A stretch of 64,000 nt of DNA from Brachynemurus nebulosus (GCA_035578155.1 JAPWDM010000001.1:167311498-167375497); one strand, 5' to 3'; positions 22,031 through 35,688 are shown, counted from the stretch's first letter. The notes: generated by a model not told the origin, from the letters alone. Numbers and translations are program-made.

Positions 22031-24986
22031 CCCCAAATAATATATAACTAAACCATAATAGGCATATATGTTCAATAAGTTTTCAATAAGTAAACTTTAA
22101 ACTACGTTTTTAAATTAGTCAGTAATATTATCGACTGGACACCTATACCATAATTTAGTTCAAGGTTCTAACAGTAGGATGAGGTCGGGAAACTCTTCAC
22201 TGTGACGAAGTGAAGACGTGAAGCTAGTGTGGGTTTGATACTACCCCGGTTTGTAGTTTGCGTCAGTGTTTTGTGTAAGTAAGTTAATTTTATTTTTCTT
22301 GCTAAAATAATTTTGATCCACTTATAATAACCTTATTTTCCAATAAAACATTAGATATAGTCAGCCCGATGCGGCTGTGCCTCCGATCGGAAGATCTCAA
22401 AACGCGAATATATTGTACAAAGTACAAGCGACCGACCTGCGAGAATCATAGAATACTATATTGCAGCGATTGTAGCGCCTTTGAATAAGTTAAATTCTCT
22501 TTTTTACATTTTGCATGACAGAAACTGAAATATATTCTTAAAAGCCAATACTTCATATATTTTTATTTGATTTTTCCACATATCAAATTCCCAATTTTTT
22601 TTAATTTTCAAAATCCCAAATAAATAGACTTTTTTGGCGAAACATCATGATATCATTTTTTCTTGAAGTCTTTTGTGTCCTCTTTAAAATCCCGTTTCAA
22701 ATTTGAAAATCGGTTCATTAGAAAAATAGTTATCCATTTTATGTTTATTAAATGACAGTTTGACCGATTTTGAACACTTTTAGTTATTTAAATCGATTTT
22801 TCACGAACTAAACTTTGATTAAATTAAATTTGCTCTTCACCATGAAAAAACGAAAAAATTCATGTACTTATAAGTGAAATTAGGTACTGCTGTCAGAGCG
22901 ATTCTACGATCAAAAATTGCTTGGGGTAAATACACGAGTATACTCCGTTTTGTAGTTTAACAGTAGAAAAAATAGATTTGTCGTTCTAGGGTTAATAATA
23001 ATAATAACTTTACGCCGAAATGAAAAAAATATGTAATTATAGTCTTTGTATAATTTTTTTTTAAAATTAATATTATGTAATTGTGTAATGCATTTTATTG
23101 CAAGCATCGCCAACAGCTCTCCACCAATAGTTAAAATTTTAGATTGATCGTAGCATTTTTAAAAATCTTGTGAAACTCCTCGATTACCTTTTACATAACA
23201 TAAATTGTAATTATCGAATTATCTGTTATCATATTATACATTGTCTAATACTATGATTAGACAATTGCTTGAAGTATCTAACCATTATTATAAGCATGTA
23301 TTATAGTTCAAGTGTTTACTTGATCTAGACACTGTTATTTACACTTTAGTTTTAAGTAAATTTAGCACTACCATACTGAACATAAAAATGTGTACACTTA
23401 ACAAACTGTGTTTTTTTTTTTGATAGTAGCCATACGTACAAGTATATTGACAGTATAATGAGACATGAGTTGACTCCGACTTGGATAAGTTGAGTAAACT
23501 TAGCTAATTCATTTTCCAGGTAAAGTTTTTATGACTTTGGTTGTGACATTCCAGCACACTAACACTTTAATCTTTGCGCGTCTACGCAGTTAAACTTCGC
23601 TTAAAACCGACAATATTTTTAATAATTAAATAAAAAAAAACTGTGCGAACACACACATTTTTAATAAAAAAAAATAAAAATAATAATAATAAAAATAAAC
23701 ACAACAATTAAAAATGTTATTATATGTATTGTGTTATCCGTTTATTACGTACACAGAAGTTATCATATAGAGAGTGTATTACTGATCAATACCTGTGCAT
23801 GGTAGCATCATACACATGTGTGATCGGCCTCCATGATTGTTCTAGCTATCACACATTTGTTGTATGGTTGAACAATAAAGTGTTCATATTTTTATACTAG
23901 CTCTATTAAGACGTTAAACGGTATTAGAAATATTAAAAATTCTTTTCATCATTAAGATCTTCATCAAATGTTTCCAATTTTTTAAATCATACAGCCTCTC
24001 CCATTAAAAAAAAAAAAATAGAAAAATAAAAAAAGGATATGTTTGATAATGCGGTTTTTCGAATTTTGATTTTAATGGAACTTTATTGAGTAATCGATTA
24101 ACCAATTTTAGTTAATATGAAAGCATAACGAAAATCAAAACTTTAAAATAAAACTTATTGATTTGCTGCCATGGGGCTAGACTGATTTTCTATATACTTT
24201 AGATGGTTATTATTAGGAAAATGGGGATATAATCATTTAAAATGTGGATGCTGTTACAATTTTATTGTATATTATTTTGATCTTTAATTAAATTTTAAAA
24301 AAAGAAAAGTTAAATGATGTAATTTTGTTAAATAATAAATTTTAATTAAATTTAACAGAAAACTGTCTAAAATGCGATATAAAAACGCACAAGAAAATCG
24401 AATAAATCACAACTTGAGCGAAATGGATGAACAATTAGTTAGCTGAAAAAGATGCTGGAAGCTATTTTAATAGCAGCGTTTAGAAAATTGGCAGTATGTA
24501 AACTATACTAACAAACGTTTCCAGGAATAAGTAGTTTAGTTCAATACACTGCACGTGCTAAAATATACATATATCTGTTAACACATAATTTAAAATTTTA
24601 AAACATCGTATCCAAAAATAGCTCTTTTTAAGTTGTGCCAAGCTACTTATAAATGCGCGATATGTAGAAAGACTTAATGATGGAACAACTTAGGCAATGT
24701 ATTGGTTAGATACTTGAAAACAATCAATAAGTAACTTTATTGCAAATTAGTGTTCAAATTTCTTACTTTTTTTATTTCCATTTCTCATTCTGCACTTTAA
24801 TGAACGCTTGTTTTAAAAAAATTTAATTCCGCTCAAAAAATACCACATAAAGACACTTTTTGTTATATGCGTTAATTTTCATATCCTCATTAAAATAATG
24901 CAAATGCAGATGCGAATGCGAATGTAAAATATTGTTGCAAATTTAATGTTGCCTATGTGCATCCACCGATCTACAATAACCCTAGT
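22031..24986. other. Long AT-rich stretch without a supported gene
   Basis: I see no exon-like reading frame or element with two defined ends. A lone CTAGGG-TTAA junction at 22987-22996 resembles a piggyBac right end, but no left end was found. Small simple-sequence runs occur at 23630-23700. Confidence 0.4.
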
Positions 24987-24990
24987 TTAA

Positions 24991-27352
24991 GGGGAGATTC
25001 GCCAAAAAAAAAAAAAAATAAATGAAAAGTCGACCATTTTTATTTATTTAATTTTATACAAATAAATATTTTATTAAAAAACTAAATATCCAACATTGTT
25101 TCTACATGTTTTGAGATTAAATTTTTTTTTTAAATTAAAAAATGAGCTGAGTACAAATGACTTTCAAGTTAACACTGCGAGATTAACCTTGATAGTTCCT
25201 CGCATTCTGAAATCCTCAGTGGACCAAAATTAGAAAATCAAGAATTTTCTGAAAATACACATATATAGTTATGGCACTAACTAGGATCTAAAAAAAAAAA
25301 TAGAAAACCAGCAAGAATTCGCATTTTGAAAATAATTTTTCAAAAATCACCGCTTTTTCTCGACTATAAACAGCCACCATTTTGAAAATATATTACGAAA
25401 CGAAATGATCCCAATTCCTGCCAAAATGACGGTAATAATATGCGCTTTGATTTATGTCGATATCTCAAATATTTTTTGAGATACACGAATAGGAACCATG
25501 TCAAAAAACGTACTTTCGAGAAAATAGCATTTGAAGTTTTTTTTTTTTTTAAAGTGAATTATATGTCTGTATTTAAAGCTTCACGCTTATTACAGGGAGA
25601 GATCATTACACAAAATTACATTTTTTTAAGATAGAAAGCGTTCACTAAAAACAAAAACAAAAAAAAAATAAAAATAAAAACAAATTAAAACAGTTTAAAA
25701 CAAATAAGATAGAATGTAAGTATCAGTCGCCAAGCCTAGAGATTCAACATAAATGCTCTCATTCTTAGAGCTTTTAGCAAAAACTTGGACACATCAAATA
25801 TCTGGGATCGATTAGTGAATGATTTGTCTCGTATGGCTTCATACGTTAGATTTTCCATAATTATGTGGAAAACTGATTCAGGTTTCTGAGCATCACAGAT
25901 CGTGCAGGGTTCAGATGGGTCTATTTTATGCCATAGAAAGCCGTCAGTGAATAATAATAGTTGCCTTTCATTAGCGGTACGTAGCTGATGGCATAGTCGA
26001 AGAATTCTGATCGGCACACACACTGCGCTTAACATATTACATAAATAAAGGTAAGGAGTAGACGGTACGATGGATTACTAAGTGAACTAAGAATACGTTG
26101 AGTATCTTCCTCAACAAGAATTTTTTCGTAAGCATTCAGAATCTTAAAGCGCTTATCACGAGATAAAAGTTCTTGCATGTCCCTGCATGGCACGATGTGT
26201 TTTACTTTGTCAAGAATTTGCTTAACCTGTGTCACCCAGTTATACTTGGCTTCATTATAAGGACTTCGGTCCAAAACTACCAGTCTATTAAAGCATGCCC
26301 TCGTAAGTCGCGTGTCAGGCATCCGTAAAATATTATAAATAAAGTTCAGTACACGCTTCAAGACATCCGCTTCCAGTCTAACCGCGCCAAACTCTCTCCT
26401 AACAATGTGGCCAGAAGTACAGTTAGATAACATATAAACGGATTTCAAGAAGCCCGTCTGAACCTTTTCCAAAACATCTGGGTAACGTAATGCCCATACT
26501 TCAGCCCCATATAGTAAAGTTGATTCAATTAATGCTTTAAATAAGGTAATTCGTTCACGGTGGCTTTGCATCTTGACTCTATTCATTATTTGTTTTACCC
26601 GAGATATTGCTGTGTTTGCTCTGACAATTGCATGTTTTGTAGCGTTAAAAAAAATCCCAGACGAGCAGAATTTAACTCCTAGATATATAAATTCTTTTAC
26701 AAATTCGAGAGGTTGGGAATTAAATAAAAAAGTGTCGGTGACACATTTTCCTGATTTTTGAAATATGATTGAGATATTCGTGTTAACCTCAAGGAAACTG
26801 TTTTTACAATATACATATTTCTAAAAATTGGAGTGATTTCTTTAATGTTCCTGATGTGGGCCCCATTAAAACCATATCATCGGCATAAAACAGCGCATTA
26901 ATATCTGTAACACCATCTATACTAATACCTGACACGCCAAATTCACGAAGCCCTGTTTCGAAGTCAGCCAAAAAAGAGCAAAAAGCAACGGACTCAGTGT
27001 GTCACCCTGTAGAACACCTTTTTGTACGTCTATCTTTGTACTTAAATATTCCTTGTTAATGACATTTATACTAGCATTTTCATAAAGACATTTGATAATT
27101 TTCACAAGCTTTGAACTTACGCCTAAATTATGCAATTTTAGCCAAAGTACAGAGTGACACACAGAGTCAAAAGCCTTCTTAAAATCTATAAAGGCAGTAT
27201 AAAGTTTACCTTTTTTAAATTGAATTATAGTAAAGTGCGTGCACTAAAGTACCCATAACTTTTTGATTTTTCATTTTTTTAAAATAAAATCTTAAGGAAC
27301 ATAATTATGAAGAAAAATAAATCGATTTCTTTTTTTTTTAGCGAGTCCCCCC
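24991..27352. mobile_element. TTAA-flanked element interrupted by a LINE
   Basis: The left end GGGGAGATTCGCCAAAAAAA and the inverse of the right end, GGGGGGACTCGCTAAAAAAA, form terminal inverted repeats. TTAA is on both sides (24987-24990, 27353-27356). The right end (AATCGATTT...CGA...CC TTAA) resembles that of the TTAA element at 58006-58902, suggesting one family. Without the LINE inserted at 25650-27236 the element is about 0.77 kb. TTAA duplication is typical of piggyBac-type insertion, but these ends differ from the CCCTAGAATCATACGT group. Confidence 0.7.
25650..27236 (-). pseudogene. 5'-truncated non-LTR retrotransposon (LINE) reverse transcriptase
   Basis: Read on the minus strand, the sequence enters the reverse transcriptase at AFIDFKKAFDSV (RT motif A region). 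It continues through GVLQGDTLSPLLFALF (motif B), then after a frameshift near 26975 reads INALFYADDMV (the catalytic YADD core). The thumb/C-terminal region includes LIESTLLYGAEVWALR (26503-26550 area). Another frameshift near 26035 leads to a tail with EPCTICDAQKPESVFH, a C-x2-C...H zinc-knuckle-like end common in several LINE clades. The endonuclease domain is missing, the usual result of incomplete reverse transcription. A GCGT(T/G)CACTAAA duplication flanks it (25638-25649, 27237-27248; 11 of 12 match). The clade is not determined. It is dead through frameshifts and truncation. Confidence 0.92.
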
Positions 27353-27356
27353 TTAA

Positions 27357-28526
27357 GGTGTGCATATATCAATAAAAATAGTTTTAGTGTTAGCATATTT
27401 TTGTTGATATCTGTATAATAAATACCTATATAGACGTATGCATTATATTGTGCATGTTTATAGGTCAAGTATAATAGTATCTATTGTATGATTATATAAA
27501 ATATAAGTAGCGAAAGACATATATAAAATACATATTATCAACATACTTTTACTCATATCAGTCATATACATACCCATAAGAGGGAAGTTTACAACACAGT
27601 CTTCAATATTATTTTATTACACAAAGATTATCATCATATTCCTATATTGTACCAAGTACTTATACGTTATAAGTTATAGAAAACTTTTATAGATAGTACC
27701 TACCGTACATATAATCATTATATAAGTTCGTATAACTGGAATAATCGTGCCATCTAGTTGCTATTCATATGAACTAATATTAATTTTACTATTTTCATTG
27801 ATTTTATATTTTCATATTTGTTAGTATTGGAGTAATATGTAAGTATATAAAATGTAGTTAGTCAGATATTTGTTAGTTTCAGATCCTATTGTCTTTATTT
27901 TAATATAGTTTTGATATTACTGTGTATATTGTATAGTTTTGTAATAAAAGCAAATAACTTTTGTTAGAACTTCCGATAATCATTAATCTATACACATATT
28001 CTAATTTCAATGTTATCAATGCAATGAGAAACTACTTATCGTAATAAAAAAAGAAAAAAACTTAAAGTACCTACATTAAAGAACATATATAGTTAAGTGT
28101 ATTTTGAATATTTTTTCTTTTATTTTTGATCAGCCATTTGCCATTGTAAGGCTATTAAAGGTCATAGGTTCAAAAAAACTACAAGTCTGATTGGCCTAAG
28201 ACTTAATGCAGTCTTTTTATTATGGTGTTTTTTGTAATACTATCTAAAATTAGCCCTTCAAATAAAAAATCGATCTTTTAGAACTTCCGAAAGGTAAAAA
28301 AAACAGAAATTTTTCGGACATTTTTATTCGCAATGGCGCCAAAAAAAGTACGAGGTCTTACAGAAAACACCACAGTAAAAAGAATGCATCAAATTTTAGT
28401 CCAATCGTTGGCACCGTGCAAATTTTTTATGTGACATTCAACAAGGTTACAAAAGCAGATGGAAAACCAGACAAAAAAAAATTCAAGATGCATTTAATTA
28501 TATGTACCTACTTTAATGTACAAAAC
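27357..28526. other. AT-rich sequence, no gene seen
   Basis: No coding or element ends recognised. Confidence 0.4.
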
Positions 28527-28652
28527 TTTTTAGTCGAATTTTCTCCGAAAAATTAGACTTATACAGTCTATACGATAAGAGCTGCGAGACGCGAGAGTAG
28601 GGGCGCTATCAGTTTTCGGACCCGCAGAACACGAATATGTAGAAAAAAAATG

Positions 28653-28708
<56 letters not shown>

Positions 28709-30205
28709 CCGCCACCTTTTAATCTGTGTAGGGCCCCCCTATGGAAGTTAAGAGATGAAATTTGGTAAATGGGGCTCATTTTCGAGGCACCTCATACTAT
28801 CAAAGTGGGGTCAAATTTTGGGCAAATTTTTTTTCTGACCCGACTTTTAAGGGGGTGGTGGGGGGCGGAAAAGCAATAAAACTTTTCCAAACCGGTTTTA
28901 AATAATGTTTCGGTCAATTATCTACAACATATCCAAAATTCAGCTTCCTAGGATGATTTGGTGGGAGTAGAGGGGGGAAAAACGATTTTCGCTGGATCTA
29001 ACGGGCCCCCAGAATTAACGTAGAGAGTTGAAATTTGGTGTGTTGATAAAGTTCGTACCTAGGTTGTACTTTTTGGAGGTTTTATAATTTTACCCCCACC
29101 CCCGTCATTTTTAAGCTACAATTTCATGCAGTTTCGACGTTTTCGAAGTTTGTACAACTCGCACAGGTCACCCAAATAAACCTAGAGGGCTGAAATTTTG
29201 TATTCGTGTTGAGTTAGTATCAAGGGGGTGCCTTTTGGGAGTCTCGACTTTCAAACCCTACCGCCACCATTTTTATACCCAAAAGAACCTGATTTTTCTT
29301 GTTTTTTAACAGTTTCGTTCGGGTCAAAATCTCCCCAAATAAACCTAGAGAGCTGAAATTTTGTGTACAGGTTAAACTAATAGCCAGACACGGTTTTTTG
29401 GGGGTTCAACTTTTAACCCTTACCCCCACGATTTTTACGCCAATATTTCCTTAATTTTTTTGCTTGTTTTCTAACATATCTAGAGACTCTCTAAGGAAAC
29501 CTAGAGGGCTGAAATTTTGTACGTGTATTCAGTTAGTATCCAGCTAGTACCTTTTAGGGAGTCCACATTACTTTTCCCCCCACTTCTTCCATTTTTACAT
29601 CGGAATTGAATGCTATTGTTAAATGTGTTTTAAATGCATTACTTTTATTCTAAATACAAGTAGGCGAATAGTAATTTTAAAAAATTTAAAAAAAAGTGAA
29701 TACAATTTTTTAACAAATGAAATACATACATATTAAGTAATTTGAAAATGTTATTAAAGTCACTGTTTATTTATAAATTAGGAATTTTGGATTTTTATTA
29801 TTTATAAAATAGAAATTTTGGATTTTTTTGGAAAGAAAAAATATCTTCATAAAAGCCTTCCAGTTTACTATTTAAGTTCCTTTTTTAATATTTAAAAATA
29901 AAACACAAAGGCAATTGGCGAATAAGCATGGATAGAAATGCCCTCGTACGAATTGTGTTGGCTTTTTCCCTGTTAACTGCTATCGGCACAAAATTGAAAT
30001 TTACTGAGATTCAGCCCTTAAAAACTTAAAACCTTTTTTTAAAGCCCCGATCAACCGGACACTCATCATCAGTTTTGAAACCACCAAAATTACAAATCGC
30101 TTGAGGACTTTCAATTATATTTCGCTTGTAGACACTCAATACCGAAGATGAAAGGAAAAATTCGACTTCCGTGATGGGGCTCCGCTGCTCACGGCGTTTT
30201 TTTAT
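28527..30205 (-). repeat. 1.7-kb interspersed repeat, right (inverted) copy
   Basis: Reverse complement of 10124-11895 along its full length, including the ~160-bp AAATTTCAGCCCTCT periodicity (inverse words near 29043, 29190, 29350 and 29505) and the GGGGCTCCGCTGCTCACGGCG end. Identity looks about 95% by eye, and the (TA)n tract is shorter. No coding is seen. Confidence 0.82.
28657..28706. repeat. (TA)n microsatellite
   Basis: 50 bp of alternating AT inside the 1.7-kb repeat, orthologous in position to 11629-11766. Confidence 0.95.
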
Positions 30206-30719
30206 TTTTCATTACAATAAATAGTTTCTCCAAAAAAAAATTCCAAAAATGTGTTTTTTAGCAATTTTTGAAGGCTTAAGCGAAGTGTCGAAAACGTTAG
30301 ATTTTCCATAAATTTTAAGTTTTACATCTTTGCATCTTATATTTCTATACGAACCCGGTTATGATCCAATTGATCGTATATAAAGGTTGTAATCCGTAAA
30401 GAAACTATTTAATTGTGTTATGCTTGATGATGAGTTAATTATTCGAAACCTAGCCCGTAATCGTACAGTTTAATTTAGTGAAAAGTGAAGGTAAATTATT
30501 CTCATATCTTGTAATATGGATTTTCATAAAGTAAATTTTTCAAATATTAATTATTTATATAAACAAATTAATCAATTTTGTTCTTTTTATTAGCCAACGT
30601 CACTTAAATGGAGTGAAATAAAATTTGATGTTGCATGAAGAATGTGAGGTTAGCTTTTTTAAGAAATTTGCTCTTCGGCTTTAAAAAATTTATCATTTTT
30701 CAGTTCTGCCACCATATAC
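30206..30719. other. AT-rich sequence, no gene seen
   Basis: No coding or recognised repeat. Confidence 0.4.
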
Positions 30720-30954
30720 AAGAAACCAATTTGCTATTTCATAATCACCGTGACAGCTATCGCCAGCAAATGACGTCACGACGGTATCCCTACCAAACGA
30801 TTATGATACATACAACGCATTACTACTCAAACACATCATTTGTATGTACACAAACATGTGAATGTGTTTGTGCAATATGGTGATGTATGACTGCGCACCT
30901 TACATATATACATATAGTATATACTGCCATGGCCGACCTGTGTGACTAACAACC

Positions 30955-31215
30955 AGCAATAAGAAATATATTTATTTATTTTAAGAAAGATATCCCTTTA
31001 TTTTGAGAATATTTTTATTCAATAGAATTTTCACGCTTTAATACGACACACTTCATAGTTTTTTCTGCTTAAAATTCACGAGTTGACTAAAAAAACCGTG
31101 ACACTAAGAACGATTGTAAGGAACAGTAACAGACTAAATCAGAGGCGGTGTAAATTGCACAGCATTGCACCTTACGAACGCCAGATTTTTATATGTACAC
31201 TTAATCTAGTATATC
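30955..31215 (+). repeat. Interspersed repeat, copy 1 (partner 48340-48600)
   Basis: Words such as AAGAAAGATATCCCTTTA, CAATAGAATTTT, ACGACACACTTCATA, TTCACGAGTTGA and AACAGACTAAATCAG recur in the same order and strand at 48358-48523. The flanks are partly alike too (GGGACCAAACTAGTA near 31457 against GGGGTCAAACTAGTA near 48177, in a different relative place). The class is unknown. A hAT MITE is inserted at 31216. Confidence 0.7.
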
Positions 31216-31434
31216 CAGGGCCGGACCTAGCCGAAGTGGCGCCCAGGGCAGCGTTGAAAAATGGCGCCCCAGTAGAAAAATAAATATTTCTTTCTATCTT
31301 TTCCCCTCACAAAAAACAAGTTATGAGCAAATAAAAAGAAACACGTGAAATACCTAATTTTGGCGCCCACTCACATCACTTTTTGGCGCCGTCAAAACCT
31401 GTGCCCCCGCTGCTCCCCCCTAGATCCGGCCCTG
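31216..31434. mobile_element. hAT-type MITE
   Basis: A 219-bp GC-richer element. Ends are CAGGGCCGGACCTA and the inverse of CAGGGCCGGATCTA (13 of 14), with 8-bp flanks AGTATATC (31208-31215) and AGTACATC (31435-31442), one mismatch. TGGCGCC words recur inside. It is non-coding. Confidence 0.9.
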
Positions 31435-31442
31435 AGTACATC

Positions 31443-32941
31443 TATGGCTACCACCAAGGGACCAAACTAGTAACCAAATCACACTGTTCCACTTGTAGCC
31501 AGTGGGTGACGTAAAATCTCCCACCTATGTTGTGTAGGTACACACTGTTTGCAATAGTGTTGGTTTGGTGTTTGCGTCTGTGTGCGTGTTTACACATACT
31601 ACTACAAAACACCTATTATGGGACAGACCAATCTGTCCAATTCAAGTAACAATGTCTAACAATGTATTACAATGCACTGTGTGTTCGGCGAGGGACACCG
31701 ACTGATTATATGCCTTAAACTGTGACAGGCCTACAAATGGCTCCAAGCGAGTTACACTTTTTTGATATTAGTTGGCTTCTAATTGTTCTATGGCTGCCAC
31801 TGTATTTTGATAATATATGTACGTACGCTTACATAATACGATTGTATTATTTAATGGGTGCAAAAGTAATTATAAAATACACAAAAAAGTAATTTGAAGT
31901 TCACGTGCTGGTATAAGTCGGAATAGGCTGTCATACCTATACAGTGCACACATTAGTTTCAAATACGTTTTATACAAATTGTCACTTGTCTTGCTGTCAG
32001 ATGTTAATTTATGGTTCAAAATAGGAAATGTTTTATATCATTTGGCTCCAGGCAAACAATATCAGTTCAGTACAATTGTTGGCTTATTTCCAATTAAAAG
32101 TACATTGATCAATTACTTCTATCGCTCTACTGCACTGACTGATATGCAACAAAAAATAAACATAATGGAATTGGTCGTTCGATGATCTGTAAATTATAGT
32201 GAAACCTCTTTTGATCATACAAATTAATGTACCATTAATGCAAATTATTATGATTTGGTATAAAATCAAAAATTCCGAATTGAAAATGTTGTAATTGGTC
32301 TTGTAATGAATAGTTCACTTTTTCATTGAGAATTATCCTAATTGTTAAGAAAAACAGCATGAAACACCTATGACTTTATTATGACACGACATTTTTACAA
32401 TTGGCAAGAACCACAGACCAATGAACATATTATACATTATATTATATAGACTAATTATATCAATGTATAATTGAGACAGCCAGATACGACCAAGTTCCGA
32501 TCTAATTGTATTCTGTAATATAATAATCAATGTAATAACCGATGGTATCCGTAGTAACGTTTTCAAATAATATATGTAAAAATATAATATTGATAATAAA
32601 ATTTTACTTTTTTGAGAAGAAACTGCAAATTTTAAAAGAAAAAAAGTGGTATTCGCTTTATTTACGTACGTATACAAATTATGTCCTGCAGTAATTGTAG
32701 TTCCATTTGCTCAAAATTATGGACAATAAATTATATTTCTTAAATTTCATCCGTCTGACCTTGTTACCTGCCTCAAGAAAAATGCCTACAAACTGGCTTT
32801 ACGCTTTGTCCAGTAGTATAATATAATAGTGTTCATTGGTCTGTGGTGAGAAATCAAAAAATACTCGATCGATTTTTTTGAAATTTATACCAAATATACA
32901 TTATATTATTGCCTTCTATATGAGCCAAACTTACGTATCAG
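31443..32941. other. AT-rich sequence, no gene seen
   Basis: Several short open frames occur (for example near 31979-32185 and 32345-32677), but none has recognisable motifs and they overlap on opposite strands. I do not call them. Confidence 0.4.
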
Positions 32942-32943
32942 TA

Positions 32944-33172
32944 GGGTAAAAGCCCCCTTTGTGGAACGGTATCTAATTATGAACATTTACATATTAATGA
33001 AGTTATTTCTGAAAGAAACGTCTGATAACAAAAATTATTATTAATAGAATGATTGTTTTTCAATTTAAATTCACCTCGCATTAAAGTTTCCTTACTTAAT
33101 TAAAGAAATAAATATGTAAATGTCAAAACTGTTCCAGTATTAGATACAGTTCCACAAAGGGGGATTTTACCC
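32944..33172. mobile_element. TA-flanked MITE with ~38-bp inverted ends
   Basis: The ends GGGTAAAAGCCCCCTTTGTG and the inverse of GGGTAAAATCCCCCTTTGTG continue to pair through GAAC(G/T)GTATCTAAT. TA lies on each side (32942-32943, 33173-33174). The GGGTAA start is like that of the pogo-type elements at 44146 and 46689. It is 229 bp and non-coding. Confidence 0.85.
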
Positions 33173-33174
33173 TA

Positions 33175-34650
33175 CTGGTACAAAAATATAGACGAAAATT
33201 TCATGAAATTAAAATTTTTTTAAAAAAACTCGAAATTTTGTGCTATTTATCGACATTTTACATATGTTAGAAACATTTTTTTTTTTTAAAAAGAATTTTT
33301 AGATTAATTATCACGGCTGCTAAAGTGCTCGCCATTTGAGTGACACGCTCAAAAATAAGATTTTTGCAGTCGCAAAAAGAAAATATGTTGTATCACCCTA
33401 GACCTAAGTTCATAGTAAATAAAGTACCAAACCTTAAAAATATAAGTAAGTTAATGCCTACCTTGGTAAAAAATTTCTAAAATTACTTTTATTTTCGCCT
33501 GTCTAAAGGTATTTCTCCCCTTAATTTTATTAGAAGTCGAGAATTAGGCAAATAATTGGGAATATCACTTAATAAAATATAATCTAGAAATATTTTGTTC
33601 CCTGGTATTCAACGAATAAATAAGGTACACTCTTAAGCATTTCCCCGAATAGCCTTTCAGTATTCGATATTCGTTCGAATATTCGTTACAATTCTAGTAA
33701 GGACCGAGTAATCGAAGCGAGAGCCGAGTAACCGAATATTCGTTACAATTCTAGTAAGAATATATGTATATGCAATCCAAATAATGGGTTTGGGGAAAGA
33801 AGGATTTTCATTATTGTCTATATAACGTAGCCTTCTAGGCTTTTAAAAGTTTTTTGAATACGTTCCATTGTATGCTTCTGATTATACGGCGTTTTTTTTT
33901 TCTTTTTGTAATATCGTGCTCGCTTGCACAATTTTAATAAGTTTGATGTTAGTCAAAAGAACGACATATTTTATATGTACCTACATAGGTAGACACCGAT
34001 GCAATATTATTATATTAAGCTTACAACATTTTTGAATGGAATATAATTACATAGAAGAAGCGGCAAAGTAGATTAAAATGACACAGATCTCAATTACATG
34101 GCACTACGTAGGTATAGATACAATAGATATTCTCAAAGTAACAAGCTTGTAGAGAAGCCGGTGCAATCCGTCTCAAAGCTCTGCGAGTCCGTGAAATATA
34201 ATAATAATGAACATACTAAAGTCATAATACTATATGGAACATTAAGACGATTCTGACAATGAATTCAAAGGTTGGCCCTATTAATATGTATTAATAGAGT
34301 GATGTCACTACATGACTAAAGCCACACTTCTACTAACACGACTTGCCTTACCGTCCTTAATGTTACACACATTGGTTATAAAATTTGATTGTACCAGTTG
34401 ATTCAAACCTGAACGCAAGTGGGTCATAATTTCTGAACAAAAAATCAAGTTGATTGTTAACTTATGTCCACAATATAATTACTTTGAATTTTATACTCGA
34501 TTCGAACAATGGTATGAAAAGCCGCATTGGTCGAACCGGGTCTTTATTTGTTAGAAATTAATGAAAGACTATTGTTGAATCGTTACTAGAGAGCACTAGA
34601 GAGAGTGGAGAGTCCTTAGCTACAGACAAAAGTGTCAGACCTGTAACTTT
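33175..34650. other. AT-rich sequence with a small direct repeat
   Basis: GTTACAATTCTAGTAAG occurs twice, near 33685 and 33743, as part of a small imperfect tandem (GAATATTCGTTACAATTC). No gene is supported. Confidence 0.45.
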
Positions 34651-34651
34651 T

Positions 34652-35595
34652 ACGGCCGGTTTTACATTCACATTTAAAGCCGACTTTAACACTAAAGCCA
34701 GTTTTAAAACTGATTTTATTTTTGGTACTGTTTTTCAATAAAATTTAAAGTCCCGTTAGTGTAAAAGTCGACTTTAAACTAAAGTAAGAATTATCTGTAC
34801 TTTTACTATTTAAAGTCAGCTTTAACACATTTGTTAATGCTGATTATTATTACCATTGAATTTCATTTACTAGCATAATTTTTAAATAAAATATTCGTAC
34901 CTTAAATAAATAAGTAAAATAAAAATTTTGTTTGCTTATTTTCAATAATATTTTTGATCATTTTTATGTCTTGAATTAATATCAAACATTCTTTTTGGAT
35001 TAAACTGGCTGAGCAATTTCTTTCATGATTCATTATATTTATGATATTTACATAGGAAACTCCCATATCGCACGCTCCCATTTAGCAATTTCGTCGCACA
35101 CAAGATGTGTATAATGGCACCCCTCCGTGTTTTAAAGCAAATATGTTTGAATGTGTTAGTGTCTAAGTAATAGTTTGTAACAGTAAATCATACAAATATA
35201 TAAATCAGAAACATTGACGCCCGTGATCTTTGACTTTCTCATTTAGCAATTCGGTCCCAGTGGATTGCGTAATGGGAGTTTCCTATGTATAAGTTTCTTT
35301 TAAAAAGAAATAATTTGATTTTCTATTCCAATTTCACTGGCAGTAGCGAAATGAATGAAATACGTTTTTTGAAATACAAACAAGTTGACATTTTCGGTTT
35401 TATAATTATTTCTTATAAATGTAAGATTGGCTACCATCATTCATTGTTTGTTTTATCCATGCAACCCTTAAAAGTCCTTTAAAAAAAGCAAGCAGACCTG
35501 ATCATTGTAAAACGGTGCTAAAAATAAAGTCGACTAAAATCAAAAGTAGCTTTAGTTAAAGAACTTTTAAAATTATAAATGTAAAACCGCCCGTT
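34652..35595. mobile_element. MITE with ACGG(C/G)CGGTTTTAC ends, carrying a nested MITE
   Basis: The left end TACGGCCGGTTTTACATT and the inverse of the right end, TAACGGGCGGTTTTACATT, form imperfect terminal repeats. AGTCGACTTTA/TAAAGTCGACT words recur near both ends. A second, independent MITE sits inside at 35055-35283. Boundaries are good to a few bases. No coding. Confidence 0.6.
35055..35283. mobile_element. Nested TA-flanked MITE
   Basis: Ends GGAAACTCCCAT and ATGGGAGTTTCC are exact inverses, with TA on each side (35053-35054, 35284-35285). Inner CATTTAGCAATT words occur near both ends in direct orientation. It is 229 bp and non-coding. Confidence 0.82.
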
Positions 35596-35688
35596 AATGG
35601 TCACATTTTAAAAATGTATTTCCTTAGAAACACTTAATTTGGCTTCATGAGTAGAATATTTTTGTGCCAGTCTCATGTCTGCAGACAT

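Noticed and set aside
22980..22997. CTAGGG followed by TTAA, like a piggyBac right end
   Set aside because: No matching left end or interior homology nearby; a short match can occur by chance.
32345..32677. 110-residue open frame on the minus strand
   Set aside because: Compositionally ordinary for AT-rich DNA, hydrophobic by bias, no recognisable domain.
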